A DNA stretch of 64,000 bases from Prorocentrum cordatum. Its lineage: Eukaryota > Sar > Dinophyceae > Prorocentrales > Prorocentraceae. Within the stretch, counting starts at the first letter, position 1. Each line of letters opens with the position of its first letter. The notes under the pieces are model-generated. The model was not told the DNA's origin, did no database searches, and saw only the letters and a program-made list of their open reading frames with translations. Where the stretch lies: NCBI GenBank assembly GCA_963575745.1, contig CAUYUJ010001369.1, positions 1-64,000 on the forward strand, in the 5' to 3' direction. A program made the translations under genes and the position numbers. This document shows, in pieces, positions 23,440 through 32,780 of this stretch.

Positions 23440-23540
23440 CCAACACAGCTACGGAAGATGGATGAAACTCAACCGTTATCCATCAACGGCGTCGCGCACG
23501 CTCAGGTGGACTCCGCATAGGTTTCCTTGGAAGGTTCATA
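23440..23540 (-). repeat. Split direct repeat A2
   Basis: 101 bp from CCAACACAGCTACGGAAG to TTGGAAGGTTCATA, identical to A1 at 30896-30996. It joins B1 directly; that junction is where a circular intermediate's A and B ends would meet (family knowledge). Confidence 0.95.
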
Positions 23541-23541
23541 T

Positions 23542-23785
23542 ATGCTTCTCTCACCTGTTTTTGTGCACTCCGCCAGGGAGCTTGTCAGGCCAGGACCTCT
23601 GGGGGCTACTCAGGGGTCATTCCTGGAGTTGGGAGAGGTCCCGTCCCTTCAGCGGCATCCAAGGGCCTCCCAACCCGCCTGGCACAGCCGTGGCGCTTAA
23701 GCACCCGCGCTGCGTCCCAGACGCGCTGACACACTTGCACCGCCGGGAGGTTAAACGTCACCAACCCCTGAACCCCCTAGCTCTC
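23542..23785 (-). repeat. Split direct repeat B1
   Basis: First copy of B downstream of the recombinase gene, about 97% like B2. The recombinase stop codon lies about 135 bp upstream of it in element orientation. Confidence 0.93.
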
Positions 23786-23920
23786 TCCACGGTCCCTACT
23801 CTGGCAAAAGCCGCTCCCTCTTGCTCTTACTTATGCCCTCCACCTCGTTGTAATGAAATGAGGGAAGAAAGGTGGAGGATGGGCGGGACAGACAGACAGG
23901 CAGCACAAAGCAAGAACAGT

Positions 23921-24835
23921 TCATCTCGCTTCTGCTCGCAGGCGGGACGCGAGCAGGCCGCAGCGCTTCCGCTGCGTGGGCGAGAGATTTAATTGAGTGG
24001 CCTCGGCGACGGCATCCTGGACATACAAGCGGGCCGTGCGCGCCGAGGCCCATCTGCCTCGGAGCAGCGTCTGCTCCATGGAGCCATGGCTGCGGAAGTC
24101 GGCGGAGGCGCCGCCCCTCCGCCAGCTGTAGAGGGTGAGCTTTGCATCCTGCAGTTCCAGCAGCTCACGCACTCGGCTGAAAGTGTTCATGAAACTGCTT
24201 GGCTCCATTCCGAGGCACAAGTCCTGTCCGTGCGCCTGAGCCTTTGCTCTAGCAAGGAGGGCGACCGCTACACCACTCCGCACGAGCACGAACTCTCGGG
24301 CACCAGTCTGGTGCTGGCTCTTGGCGTTGCGCAGCTGCAGCACGGCCATTCGTCGGAGTGGGTACAGCTGTACATCTGACCACACGAGCGAGGTCATCTC
24401 GCCCGTCCGGAGGATAGCATCGTAGCCCGCAGCCAGCACCGCCGCAGCACCGAGCTGGCCTACGGCTGCAAATGCACCAGCGAACGCTGCCGCGATCAGC
24501 GGACCAATCGGCAGCGCCCGCCCAGCTGGCTCCAGGCGTTGCCACGTCTTGGCCAAGCGCCAGCTGTCCCGCAGGTGCCCTCGCACGGGCGGGAAAGCGT
24601 GCGTGATGCCAGCAATAGCATTATTAACTTCGAACAAAGATCCTCCGCTTAGCCAGCGGCTCTCAATGAAGGCGGCCACGCCAGCGTCGACCTGAGCGGG
24701 CGTATGCGGCTGCCGGTGCTCCTGGATCCAGAAATCAACGACTTCATCGACTGCCGCACGGTACCGCTGCAGGGTGAGTGGCGTGACCATCGCCTCCCTC
24801 AGCGGTTGGGATCTCGCTGCAGCTCGTCGTGCCAT
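23921..24835 (-). CDS. Tyrosine recombinase (integrase) of the retrotransposon
   Basis: Integrates the circular DNA form by site-specific recombination. The open frame reaches 25321, but the first ~160 residues read the RNase H region in a different frame and look random. The recombinase-like part begins near MARRAAARS or MVTPLTL, so I start at the methionine at 24835. N-terminal SAM-like helices: LTLQRYRAAVDEVVDFW. Catalytic features: Arg in GYDAILRTGE (24409), Lys/Ser loop RNAKSQHQTG, YSWRRGGAS box (Arg near 24120), Trp in RGRWAS, and the nucleophile Tyr in RTARLYVQDA at 24023-24025. All expected positions are present. It overlaps the upstream frame by about 90 bp, so a frameshift or separate initiation is needed. 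Confidence 0.85.
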   Translation of the reverse strand: MARRAAARSQPLREAMVTPLTLQRYRAAVDEVVDFWIQEHRQPHTPAQVDAGVAAFIESRWLSGGSLFEVNNAIAGITHAFPPVRGHLRDSWRLAKTWQRLEPAGRALPIGPLIAAAFAGAFAAVGQLGAAAVLAAGYDAILRTGEMTSLVWSDVQLYPLRRMAVLQLRNAKSQHQTGAREFVLVRSGVAVALLARAKAQAHGQDLCLGMEPSSFMNTFSRVRELLELQDAKLTLYSWRRGGASADFRSHGSMEQTLLRGRWASARTARLYVQDAVAEATQLNLSPTQRKRCGLLASRLRAEAR

Positions 24836-26891
24836 CGCCTGAGCCGTGACCCGGCTCACTTTTGCCGCTGCTTGTGCTGCACGCTTGCTGGGGGCGGCCC
24901 TCCTGGCCCTTGCCGGCGGCCGCACTGGGAGCGAGGCAGCGGCGGCCGAAGCTCCAGCGGGACGGCGTGTCGGCGGGCATGTCGTCGGTGTCGCAGTAGC
25001 CGTACAGCGGGTACCCTGCCGTCGCGAGGAGGAGGGCGTTGAGACGGCGGAGCGCGGGCTGCAAAGCCCTCGCGCTCGATCTGCCCTTGGTGCTGACTGC
25101 CGCGATCGCTTGGGCATCCAGTATGTGCAGGTAGCGGCAGCGGTGGTTCTCAACTGCTCGGCACCTCCAGCGCGCTCCCGCCACCGCAGCCTCCAGCTCC
25201 AGCGCCGAGATGTGCCCGGGCCGCTGCCAGCGAAAGCCTTTGGCGATCCGCCAGGCCCAGAGGTGCGTGCGGAGAGCTGCCCGCGGCCACGCGCGGGCTC
25301 GGTAGGGTGCCCCGGTGTCAAGCCGGACGTCAGTGCCCCCGCGGTCCGCGACCCTCAGGAACTCCACGATCAGGCTGCGTTCCAACCGCGGGTCGCGATG
25401 CCCCGGCTGCTGGAAGTCGGGGACCACGTTCCAGTTCGCCTCGCACGTGCCCACAGCGAGGCAGCTGCTGCCTGGGATGGCGGCCGCTAGCGCCCCCACC
25501 TGAGCGAGCCACGAGCCGAGAAGATACATGACAGCCTGGACGCAGAACGTATTCCCGATCAGGGACTCAATGACGCTGTCTCGCTCGGCGGCAGGTGCAC
25601 TATCTTTTACAGCGGCCTGGAAATAGAGACGGTCGAACCCCATCAGGGCAGCACGCTCCTCAGGCACGGGTAGCCGGCCCCGCTCACGCCTTGCATCCCA
25701 GATGAGGCTGCCGTCCTCGTAGTTGTTGACCTGGTAACGGTAGCTGTCGGCAGCCCAGCGCTCTGCGGCCCTCACCGAGGCGCGGTCGAGGCCCACGGGC
25801 CGAAACGGCGGGTGCTTCCGCGGGATCGGCCTCGTGAAACAAGGGAGGTCTGCCTCTGGGTCCAGCGTCGACCAGCCCTCCAGGAGCGAGGCACTCAGTG
25901 GGAGCCTCTCCACCGCAAGCGAGACCTTGAAGTACGTGGCCTCACCCACACCCTTGGTCTCGACGGTGGCGTCGGACGCCAAGAACGCCGTGACGGGCCA
26001 CGAGCACCAGTACAGGCGGGGCCGCCTGACGTGAGTGAAACACCTGGCATCGAGGAACACGGGTGTGACTCCAAGCGCCCTGGTGAACTCCGCCCTCGAC
26101 TCTAGGGTCATGCTGAACACGTTCTCGACGAACCACATGGTGCGCTTGGGAAAGGCAGCTTCTGCCGCCTGGATCAGCTCAGGGACCCGGAAGAAGAGCC
26201 TCGACCTCGACCCCTCCAGGCCGGTCCCCACGACATTGATGCTCGCCAGGTCTTGGCACGGGCTCCCCGCGGTCAAGACGACCCAGTCGGCGTCCCGCGC
26301 GTAGCCCTTCAGCATCTCAGTAAACCGCGCCGTGTCGACGGCCTCGATGTTCCCAAGCTCGATCACGCCCGCCCAGCGGCGACGCACCAGTCGCCGGGCG
26401 GCGGGCTCGACCTCGCAGCTGACATGGGCCATCACGTCGATCGGGAGTCTGGAGGCCGCCACCGCGGCCCCCGCGGCGCCAGCGAAGAGCTCGATGAGAA
26501 CTATGCGAGGGCGCCACCGCACACCCCGCACGGGGGCCGCAACTGCACCAGGCCGCAAAGTCACAGCCGAAGCTCCCCCTCTCGCGCACGCAACGCCCTG
26601 CGCCGAGAGCCCGGCCGTGTGGCAGATGCCCCCGGCGCGCTCGCTGGCATCGGTCGCTATGACACACGTGTCGATCTTTGCGCGCAGGTCGGTGTAGGCC
26701 AGCGGCAGCGCCATCGCGAAGCCCAAGAGCTCGTCGCACATGCCAAGGGGAACAGTCTGCGGACGCGTCCAGCGTCCAGCAGCCCACACGCTGTTGAGGA
26801 ATCCCATGAAAGGCCTCCTGAACTCCGCTGCCCTGGCGCACCTGCCTAGGATCATGAGCATGCCCTGCGACGAGAGGCCCTGCCTGCCCAT
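24744..26891 (-). CDS. RNase H with embedded cytosine-5 DNA methyltransferase
   Basis: Residues are numbered from the methionine at 26978; 26891 (Met30) is a more believable start because earlier residues translate a T-rich tract. An RNase H opening, CVIATDASERAGG (about 105-117), is followed by a complete methyltransferase: motif I ELFAGAAGA (163-171), motif IV GSPCQDLAS (238-246, catalytic Cys 241), motif VI FVENV (283-287), motif VIII RRPRLYW (318-324), motif IX PEERAALMGF (439-448) and motif X ESLIGNTFCV (471-480). RNase H then resumes: HISALELEAAV (Glu), YLHILDAQAIAAV (Asp 621) and MPADTPSRW (Asp 670). So the methyltransferase seems to sit inside RNase H. The likely role is methylating element DNA at CG sites; specificity is not visible from sequence. 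The frame differs from both neighbours. Confidence 0.85.
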   Translation of the reverse strand: MGRQGLSSQGMLMILGRCARAAEFRRPFMGFLNSVWAAGRWTRPQTVPLGMCDELLGFAMALPLAYTDLRAKIDTCVIATDASERAGGICHTAGLSAQGVACARGGASAVTLRPGAVAAPVRGVRWRPRIVLIELFAGAAGAAVAASRLPIDVMAHVSCEVEPAARRLVRRRWAGVIELGNIEAVDTARFTEMLKGYARDADWVVLTAGSPCQDLASINVVGTGLEGSRSRLFFRVPELIQAAEAAFPKRTMWFVENVFSMTLESRAEFTRALGVTPVFLDARCFTHVRRPRLYWCSWPVTAFLASDATVETKGVGEATYFKVSLAVERLPLSASLLEGWSTLDPEADLPCFTRPIPRKHPPFRPVGLDRASVRAAERWAADSYRYQVNNYEDGSLIWDARRERGRLPVPEERAALMGFDRLYFQAAVKDSAPAAERDSVIESLIGNTFCVQAVMYLLGSWLAQVGALAAAIPGSSCLAVGTCEANWNVVPDFQQPGHRDPRLERSLIVEFLRVADRGGTDVRLDTGAPYRARAWPRAALRTHLWAWRIAKGFRWQRPGHISALELEAAVAGARWRCRAVENHRCRYLHILDAQAIAAVSTKGRSSARALQPALRRLNALLLATAGYPLYGYCDTDDMPADTPSRWSFGRRCLAPSAAAGKGQEGRPQQACSTSSGKSEPGHGSGDGTTSCSEIPTAEGGDGHATHPAAVPCGSR

Positions 26892-27067
26892 GCCCCACAG
26901 GATGAACGCCAGCAAAAAAGAAACAAACAACACAAAAGGAACAAAAGCAACCACCAATAACCAAAATAAAAAATGCACAAAAACAACAACAGAAAAAGCT
27001 GGTGCAATACAGGCGACGGGGGGGGGGAGAAAGCCGGGATACAGAGATACGGATCATTTTAGTTTGT
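26892..27067 (-). other. T-rich tract between RT and RNase H frames; possible intron
   Basis: On the minus strand this is rich in T/C (TTTTTCTGTTGTTGTTTTTG, TTGTTTGTTTCTTTTTTGC) in an otherwise GC-rich element, and the reading frame changes across it. Its translation looks like a string of hydrophobic residues (WLLVVAFVPFVLF), which I read as a polypyrimidine artefact, not a membrane segment. An AG at GGGCATGGGCAG (about 26883) could be an acceptor. I cannot place the donor with confidence; a programmed frameshift is the alternative. Confidence 0.4.
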
Positions 27068-28745
27068 TTAGTAGAGAAGAGTTAAAGCGCCGCGAGCGCC
27101 GACGTCCGGAAAATACATCAAATAACCCGCATACTCGGAACGTACTCCGACCCGGCCGACGGCCCCGTCAAGACCCGCGCCCATCCGCACCAGGACCAGC
27201 GCGCGGTGCTTGGCCTTGCCGGGGGCGACGCTGATCCCCGAGCGGCCGTAGGCGGCCCTCTGCTCCTCCTGCGCGCAGCTCATCGTGCCGAGGAGCTCCG
27301 CGACCATCGCGTTGGGCACCACCTCGCCATGGTCCCAGTCGTCGATGTAGTACTGGATCCACTGCTGCTCGAGCTCCTTCGACTTGAACGGAAGCGGCCG
27401 GTCTTTGCGCCACTCGAGCTCTGCGGGAAACCCCGCGGCGAGGGGGCGAGAGCCGAACCCGAGGCGCCTGTGGCAGTGCTGAAACACCGTGACCGCGTTG
27501 ATCCAGCCCATCGGGATGACGCGCAGCGCGAGGTGAGTCTTCCCAGGACCCGGCACACCGATGAGCTCGTTCGGGATCGCCTCCGCGAGGGTCATGTATG
27601 GCTGCCAGGCCTCGGGCAGCTCGTAGCAGTAGAAAGCGGAGGCTTGGTCATCCGAGGACCAGAGCAGCATGTGACCCTCTGGGAGCGGGATGGCGACCCA
27701 CGAGGGCGACGCGCTAAGGGTCCCGATGTCATCCCTCATGATGCGCTGGTAGCTGTTGGCCGGGACCATGTTGATGATTAACCGCTGGACGCACGCCTGG
27801 CCAGGTGACGGCGTGCCTCCCTTGGCGACCCCGAACGCCCCCGCAAGCACCTTGCGGTTCCCGACCTTGAAGATGCGGTCGTCGGCGATCGGCGCCGCCA
27901 GCCCCAGCTCGACGAGCTTGGTCCCGATGCGGTACCACTCCTGCTTGGACGTGACCTGGATCGCCGCCCGCGGGACCTCTGCAGGCCACTCATCTCGTGG
28001 GAGCAAAGCCAGCGTGGGGTCGGCAAGCCAGGCGCCCACCTGAGCGTCCGCGATGTCGACCGCCTTGACCGAGGCGGCGACGCCGCGCGCGGGGAGGCCT
28101 GGCATGATGCCCGCGAGCGAGAGCGGCAAGGCGCGGGCCGTCTCCTCGCCCCCGTAGGAGACGGTCCTCGACGAGATGACCTGGTCCCAGTCAGGGAGCT
28201 CGAAGGCTGTGGCGGCATCCTGAACGAAATACTCACAGGCCTCCTGCACAATGCCGAGCGCACTAACCTGGCTAGCCGTGGGCCGCCTCGCGGCGACGGT
28301 GGGACTGCGCATGTGCCCCGTGTACTGGTAGTTCAGGCTGAAGACCACGAGCTGGGCCCACCCCTGCGCCGTGGCGGCGTCTACCTCGCAGGTCTCCGGC
28401 AGCTGCTGGTGCAGGTACCAGGCGGCACGGTACCTCTCGAAGAGTGGGGCGTCGGGCAGCGGTAACGGCAACACCTCGCGCAGCCGCGCGAAGCTGGCCG
28501 TGGGGTCTGGCGAAGTGCACATCTTACGAACGCACCGCCCGATCGCCCCTGGCGAGCCGTGCACCGCCTCGTGAACTGCGAGGGCAAGCCTGAACTTGGA
28601 GCTGACGCCCGTGCCCACCTCGGCTAGCATCTGGCGCCACCGCCGAGCCTGCGAGCTGCCGCGTAGCTGCCGCTCAGGCGGGCGGAGGGCAGGCGGGGGC
28701 GTGTTCTGGGCCGCGGCCTTAGCCGTGTCGGCCCTCACGCCCGAA
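27068..28745 (-). CDS. Reverse transcriptase
   Basis: Copies element RNA into DNA. The open frame extends to 30853, but before about 28745 it overlaps the gag-like and basic ORFs and its Arg/Gly-rich translation is not protein-like, so I give only the believable part. Palm motifs: RLIINMVPAN (about 27770), DDQASAFYCYELPEAW (about 27620-27655, first catalytic Asp), IPMGWINAVTVFQHCHRRL (about 27470-27520) and QYYIDDWDHG with the YxDD pair at 27337-27351. The N-terminal ~250 residues form a conserved-looking helical region of unknown role. It ends at a stop at 27068, followed by the possible intron, so the product may be joined to RNase H after splicing. Confidence 0.85.
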
Positions 28746-29187
28746 CCCAGGCCGTCCTGCGAGCAGTGCCCGTGCCGCGGCTCTTCCCCGTCTTGCCTTT
28801 GCCGCGGCTCTTGGCAGCCAGCGGCCTCCCGATGCGCGCCTTCCACGCTGCCTGGATCTCGCCCTCGCGCCTCGGGTGGGCCGCCTTGTGCTGCGCGAAG
28901 CTCCGGATTGCCGCCGCCTCCGCTGGTGGCACGCGGGCGGCGGCTGCTGCGTCGAGGTCCCCCTCCGAGTCGCTCAGGAGCTGGACTGACCGCGTGGGAC
29001 TGCGGCTGGCCCTCCGCGCTGCTGGCGGCTTCTTCTCGGCGGGGGGAGCTGCGGGACCGTCGCCTGGAACTCGTCCGGCAAGGATCCTCATCGCCTCGGC
29101 CGATCCCGAGACTGGCGTCCCGGTAGCAGGGGGCGGGGGGCGCGCCTCCGCGCGCCCATGGCCTGCAGGTGCCGTCCCCCCCTGCAA
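28735..29187 (-). CDS. Small basic ORF after gag, unknown function
   Basis: 150 residues in the same frame as the gag-like ORF, starting 25 bp after its stop and overlapping the RT start by a few codons. It has an acidic-serine patch (LLSDSEGDLDAA) and a basic tail (GKGKTGKSRGTGTARR). It may be the nucleic-acid-binding end of Gag separated by one stop codon, or a linker read by frameshifting into RT. I see no zinc knuckle. Unrecognised otherwise. Confidence 0.45.
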   Translation of the reverse strand: MQGGTAPAGHGRAEARPPPPATGTPVSGSAEAMRILAGRVPGDGPAAPPAEKKPPAARRASRSPTRSVQLLSDSEGDLDAAAAARVPPAEAAAIRSFAQHKAAHPRREGEIQAAWKARIGRPLAAKSRGKGKTGKSRGTGTARRTAWVRA

Positions 29188-29211
29188 CGGAGACGGCTCC
29201 CGGCCAGACCC

Positions 29212-30654
29212 CTAGCCCGGCCTGCGGTCTGCAAGTCGCTGGCGGAGTTCGGCGACCTTCAGCTCCCGGGCCTCGACCTTCTCGGCAGCGTTCTCCTCGT
29301 CCAGAGAGGCGCCTGATGGAAGCTGTTCCTGCGCGACCAGCGTGAGCCACCGTGCCGACCGCCAGTTCCCGTCGCGGATGGCCATCGTCCGCGCCTTGAA
29401 CTCCTGCATGAGCAGATCCGCAGTCTCGACGACCTCTCCGCGCAGGATGCCGTCGAGCGCCAGCCCCAGCGTGCGGAGGACCCGCACCTCGTCTGTCCCC
29501 AGCGTGCGCGGCGGGTGAGCAACGAAGAACACCGTGTTCAGGAACTGCGTGACGCATGGGGCCAGAGGGTCGGCTTCGCCCGCGGACAGCTGCTGGGTGA
29601 ACTGGCTGCGCAGGTGGCCGAGCCCATTCTCGAGGAGAGCACCAGGCCGCTGCCGAGCGATCCTGCGGAACAAGTCGCGCTTGATGTTCACGCCCTGGTA
29701 GCGATCGCGGCCCCCGAGGCGCTCCGTGTCGCTCTCCGCGCCGTCCTCCGCGTCGTCGTCGTCGCGCCCCAGGAGCGCAGCGGTCAACGCTGACGCCAGC
29801 CTGCTCCTCGACCCCGTGGCGCTGGCGCGCGCAGGGGCAGCAGCGGCGGCTCGGCCAGCTACCACCTGCGCCAGACGCTCGGCCACGGCTCCTGCTGGGC
29901 GCGCAGCATTCTTGGGCGTGCCCTGCCTCGGCCCACCACGAGCTGCCTTGCCCCCGAGCCGCGCCAGCCGCGCCTCGAGCTCTGGGTCCTCGGCGGTCTC
30001 CTCGAGCCCAGCAAGCTCCTGGTCGAGCGGGCTCGTCTCTCCTGGTCCGCCAGGGGTCTGGGTGCCCTCCACCTCGCGGGCTCGCTTGCGCGGTGGCCCG
30101 CGAGGCTCCTCCTCGTCCTCGTTGGCCCCGTCCCCGAGCGGCCAGCCGCCGAGCTCTCCAGGCATCGGCTCGGCCGAGGGCGCGTCGGCCAGCACAGGCG
30201 CTCCAGGGTCTGCGGCCGGGCAGATGAGCTTCGCCTGCTCGCGGGCCACATCGCGGGGGTCCACCACCTGCCACACGTCCAAGTGCTCGACTACTGCGCC
30301 CACGGGGGCGACCGCCCCGCACTCGGCGGCGCTGCACTTGCAGAGGTGGAAGACCGTGGCCAGGGGGCGCGCGCCCTGCTGCCCGGAGGAGGCTGCATAC
30401 CATGAGAAGTACGGGTCGCTGGCGCCCACGTGCCGGCCCTTGAAGAAACGGCCGAAGGCGTCCGCTTGGTAGGCGACCTCCACTTCGAGCATCTCGACGC
30501 CCTGCGGCGCCCCGTCGTCGTCCTTGACACGCCCCAGGACCCGTGCACCAGCCCACAGCGGCAGCCCCGGCACCAGGTCGCCGTTCAGCGCCGCGTCGAG
30601 CCAGGCCCCTCTCGGGAAGGGCCACCCGACGGCACCCGGGGCTGCCCGCTCCAT
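29212..30654 (-). CDS. Gag-like protein, 480 residues
   Basis: First ORF after A1, starting about 240 bp inside the element. Residues 30-135 form a compact domain with three cysteines (CKCSAAEC, 105-112). 150-310 is charged and low-complexity (acidic EDEEEP, then PRKRAREVEG). 318-445 is a helical block (YQGVNIKRDLFRRIARQRPG, DPLAPCVTQFLNTVFFV, ADLLMQEFKARTMAIRDGNW), and the C-terminus is a coiled-coil-like EEN...LKVAELRQRLADR. The helical block resembles gag-like ORFs I associate with dinoflagellate retroelements (memory only, no search). By position it is expected to package element RNA. The frame is intact. Confidence 0.7.
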   Translation of the reverse strand: MERAAPGAVGWPFPRGAWLDAALNGDLVPGLPLWAGARVLGRVKDDDGAPQGVEMLEVEVAYQADAFGRFFKGRHVGASDPYFSWYAASSGQQGARPLATVFHLCKCSAAECGAVAPVGAVVEHLDVWQVVDPRDVAREQAKLICPAADPGAPVLADAPSAEPMPGELGGWPLGDGANEDEEEPRGPPRKRAREVEGTQTPGGPGETSPLDQELAGLEETAEDPELEARLARLGGKAARGGPRQGTPKNAARPAGAVAERLAQVVAGRAAAAAPARASATGSRSRLASALTAALLGRDDDDAEDGAESDTERLGGRDRYQGVNIKRDLFRRIARQRPGALLENGLGHLRSQFTQQLSAGEADPLAPCVTQFLNTVFFVAHPPRTLGTDEVRVLRTLGLALDGILRGEVVETADLLMQEFKARTMAIRDGNWRSARWLTLVAQEQLPSGASLDEENAAEKVEARELKVAELRQRLADRRPG

Positions 30655-30895
30655 CGGGCTCCTCGCCAGCAGCAGCGCGGGAGAGGGGCGACCCGCGCCC
30701 GGGATCCTCGTCTCCCAGCCAGGTCTTCGCTCCCCTCAGCCCGCAAAGTCTGCCAGCGAGGCTGATCAGAATCAGTCGTCCGAGCGTGGCCCGCAAGCGG
30801 CCGCGCTCGGCGCGGCGAACTTTCAGTAGACAGAGTGGCTCGGCAGCGGCCACAGACGGGCGGCACCGCCCGGTGACTCCGCTGCCTGTCTCCAG

Positions 30896-30996
30896 CCAAC
30901 ACAGCTACGGAAGATGGATGAAACTCAACCGTTATCCATCAACGGCGTCGCGCACGCTCAGGTGGACTCCGCATAGGTTTCCTTGGAAGGTTCATA
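30896..30996 (-). repeat. Split direct repeat A1 (5' terminus)
   Basis: Identical to A2. It is followed on the plus strand by (TA)n and then the flanking minisatellite, so the 5' boundary is sharp to within the shared TA letters. Confidence 0.95.
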
Positions 30997-30997
30997 T

Positions 30998-32780
30998 ATA
31001 TATATAGGTCCCAGGAATCCTGAATTCTTCCTACGGAAGGTGTCAGGAATCCTTTTGTAGAAAGGGGCTCTCAAAAGGAATCCTTTCGTAGAGGCTCTCA
31101 ATCGTAAATAGTTGGCTTCCAATTGAAATCCTGTTGTAGAAGCTCTCAATAGGAATCCTTGTATAGAGGCTCTCAATAGGAATCCGTGTGTAAAGGCTTT
31201 CAATTGGAATCCTTGTTGTAAACGCTCTCAATAGGAATCCTTATGTCGAGGCTCTCAACAATAATCCTTTTGCACAGGCTCTCAATGATAATCCATTTGC
31301 ATGGGGTTTCAATAGGGATCTTGTTTTATTGGATTTCAAAAGGGAGCCCTTTGTGTAAAGGCTCTCACTAGGAATCATGCTGTAGAGGCTTTCAAGAAGC
31401 ATTGGTTTGTAGAGGCTTTAATAGGGCTCCTTTTGTAGAAGCTATCAAGAGGAATTCTTTCGTAGGGGCTCTCAATCGAAATCCTTTTTCGTATTAGCTT
31501 TCAATAAGAATCCTTGTTGTAGAGGCTCTCAAGAGGAATCCGTTTTGTAGATGCTGTCAACAGGAATCCTTTTGCACAGGCTCTGAATAGGAAACCATTT
31601 GTGATAGGTTTCAACAGGACTGCTTTTGTATTCGCTTTCAATGGAAATCTTTTTTGGAGGAGGCTCTCAATAGGAATGCTTGTGTACAAGGCTTTCAATG
31701 GGAATCATGTCGTAGGGGCTCTCAATAGGAATCCTTTTGCAATGGCTCTCCAATAGGAATCCTTTTGTGGAGGCTCTCAATAGGAATCCTTTTGCACAAG
31801 CTCTCAATAGGAATCCAATTGTATTGGGCTTCAATCGGAATCCTTTTGTATTGGCTTTCAATAGGAATATGTTTGTAAAGGCTCTCAACCGGAATCCTTT
31901 TGCAGCAGCTTTCAATAGGAATACTTTTGTAAAGGCTCTCAATAGGAATCCTTTTTGCACAGGCTCTCAATAGAAATCCTTCTTGTATTGGCTTCCAATC
32001 GGAATCCTTCTGTATAAGCTCTCAATAGGAATCCTTGTTGTGGAGGCTCTCAATAGGGCTCCTGTTGTAGAGGCTCTCAATAGGAATCCGAACGTAGACG
32101 CTCTCAGTTGAAGGTTCCAGGAATCCTGGATTCTTCCGGAGGATGGTTTTAGGAAGGTTTTGTTGGAAGGTTCCAGGAATTCTGGATTTTTCCCCAGGAA
32201 CGTTTCAGGAAGGTATTTGTTCCCGGAAGGTTCCAGGAATCCTGGATTCTTCGTGGGGAGGGTTCTAGGAAAGTTTTTTAAAGGTTCCACGAATCCTGGA
32301 TTCTTCCTGAGGAAAGTTCTAGAAAGGTTTTGCTGGAAGGTTCCAAGAAATCCTAGATTTTTCCGGAAGAAGGTTCTAGGAAGGTTTTTTAGAAGGTTCC
32401 AGGAATCTTGGATCATTCCTGGGGACGGTGTTAAGAAGGTTTTTCTGGAAGGTTCCAGGAATCCTGGATGCTTCGTGGGGAGGGTTTTAGGAGGATTTGT
32501 TTCGAAGGTTCCAGGAATCCTAGATTCTTCGTGAGGAGGGTTTGGGGAAGGTTTTTTTTGTTGAAAGGTTACAAGGATCCTGGATTGTTCGTGAGAAGGG
32601 TTTTAGGAAGGTTGTTTGAAAGGTTCCAGAAATCACGGATTCTTCCTGAGGAAGGTTTTAAAGTTTTTTTGGTTCGAGGAATCCTGGATTCTTCCGGATG
32701 AAGGTTTCAGGAAGTTCTTTTTGAAGTTTCCTCGAATCCTGGATTCTTCCGGATGAAGGTTTTTGGAAGATTTTAGGCGG
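30998..32780 (+). repeat. Alternating ~28-bp and ~51-bp minisatellites (right block)
   Basis: (TA)n, then a short 51-bp-type stretch (31005-31060), a long 28-bp array (31060-32105, GAGGCTCTCAATAGGAATCC variants), then a 51-bp array (32105-32780, GGTTCCAGGAATCCTGGATT). Same families and orientation as 18691-20790. Confidence 0.88.

Larger units (their letters stand above)
23118..30998 (-). mobile_element. Tyrosine-recombinase (DIRS/PAT-type) retrotransposon with C5 methyltransferase, 7.9 kb
   Basis: Read on the minus strand: A1 repeat (30996-30896), gag-like ORF, basic ORF, reverse transcriptase, RNase H/cytosine methyltransferase/RNase H, tyrosine recombinase, then B1 (23785-23542), A2 (23540-23440) and B2 (23360-23118). 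The order A1-body-B1-A2-B2 is the split direct repeat structure known from PAT/Ngaro-type elements. A1 and A2 are identical over 101 bp; B1 and B2 differ by only a few substitutions and one indel. The ends abut (TA)n, and no target duplication is visible, as expected for recombinase-mediated insertion. Coding frames are long, so the copy looks young. Known: dinoflagellate retrotransposons with captured C5 methyltransferases have been reported. Confidence 0.9.

Noticed and set aside
26892-26978. N-terminal hydrophobic run that looks like a membrane anchor on the RNase H/methyltransferase protein
   Set aside because: It is the translation of a T-rich tract at a frame boundary; an intron or spacer is more likely.
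28745-30853. N-terminal two-thirds of the 1261-residue frame that ends in the reverse transcriptase
   Set aside because: It overlaps the gag-like and basic ORFs in another frame and is Arg/Gly/Ala-rich shadow sequence.
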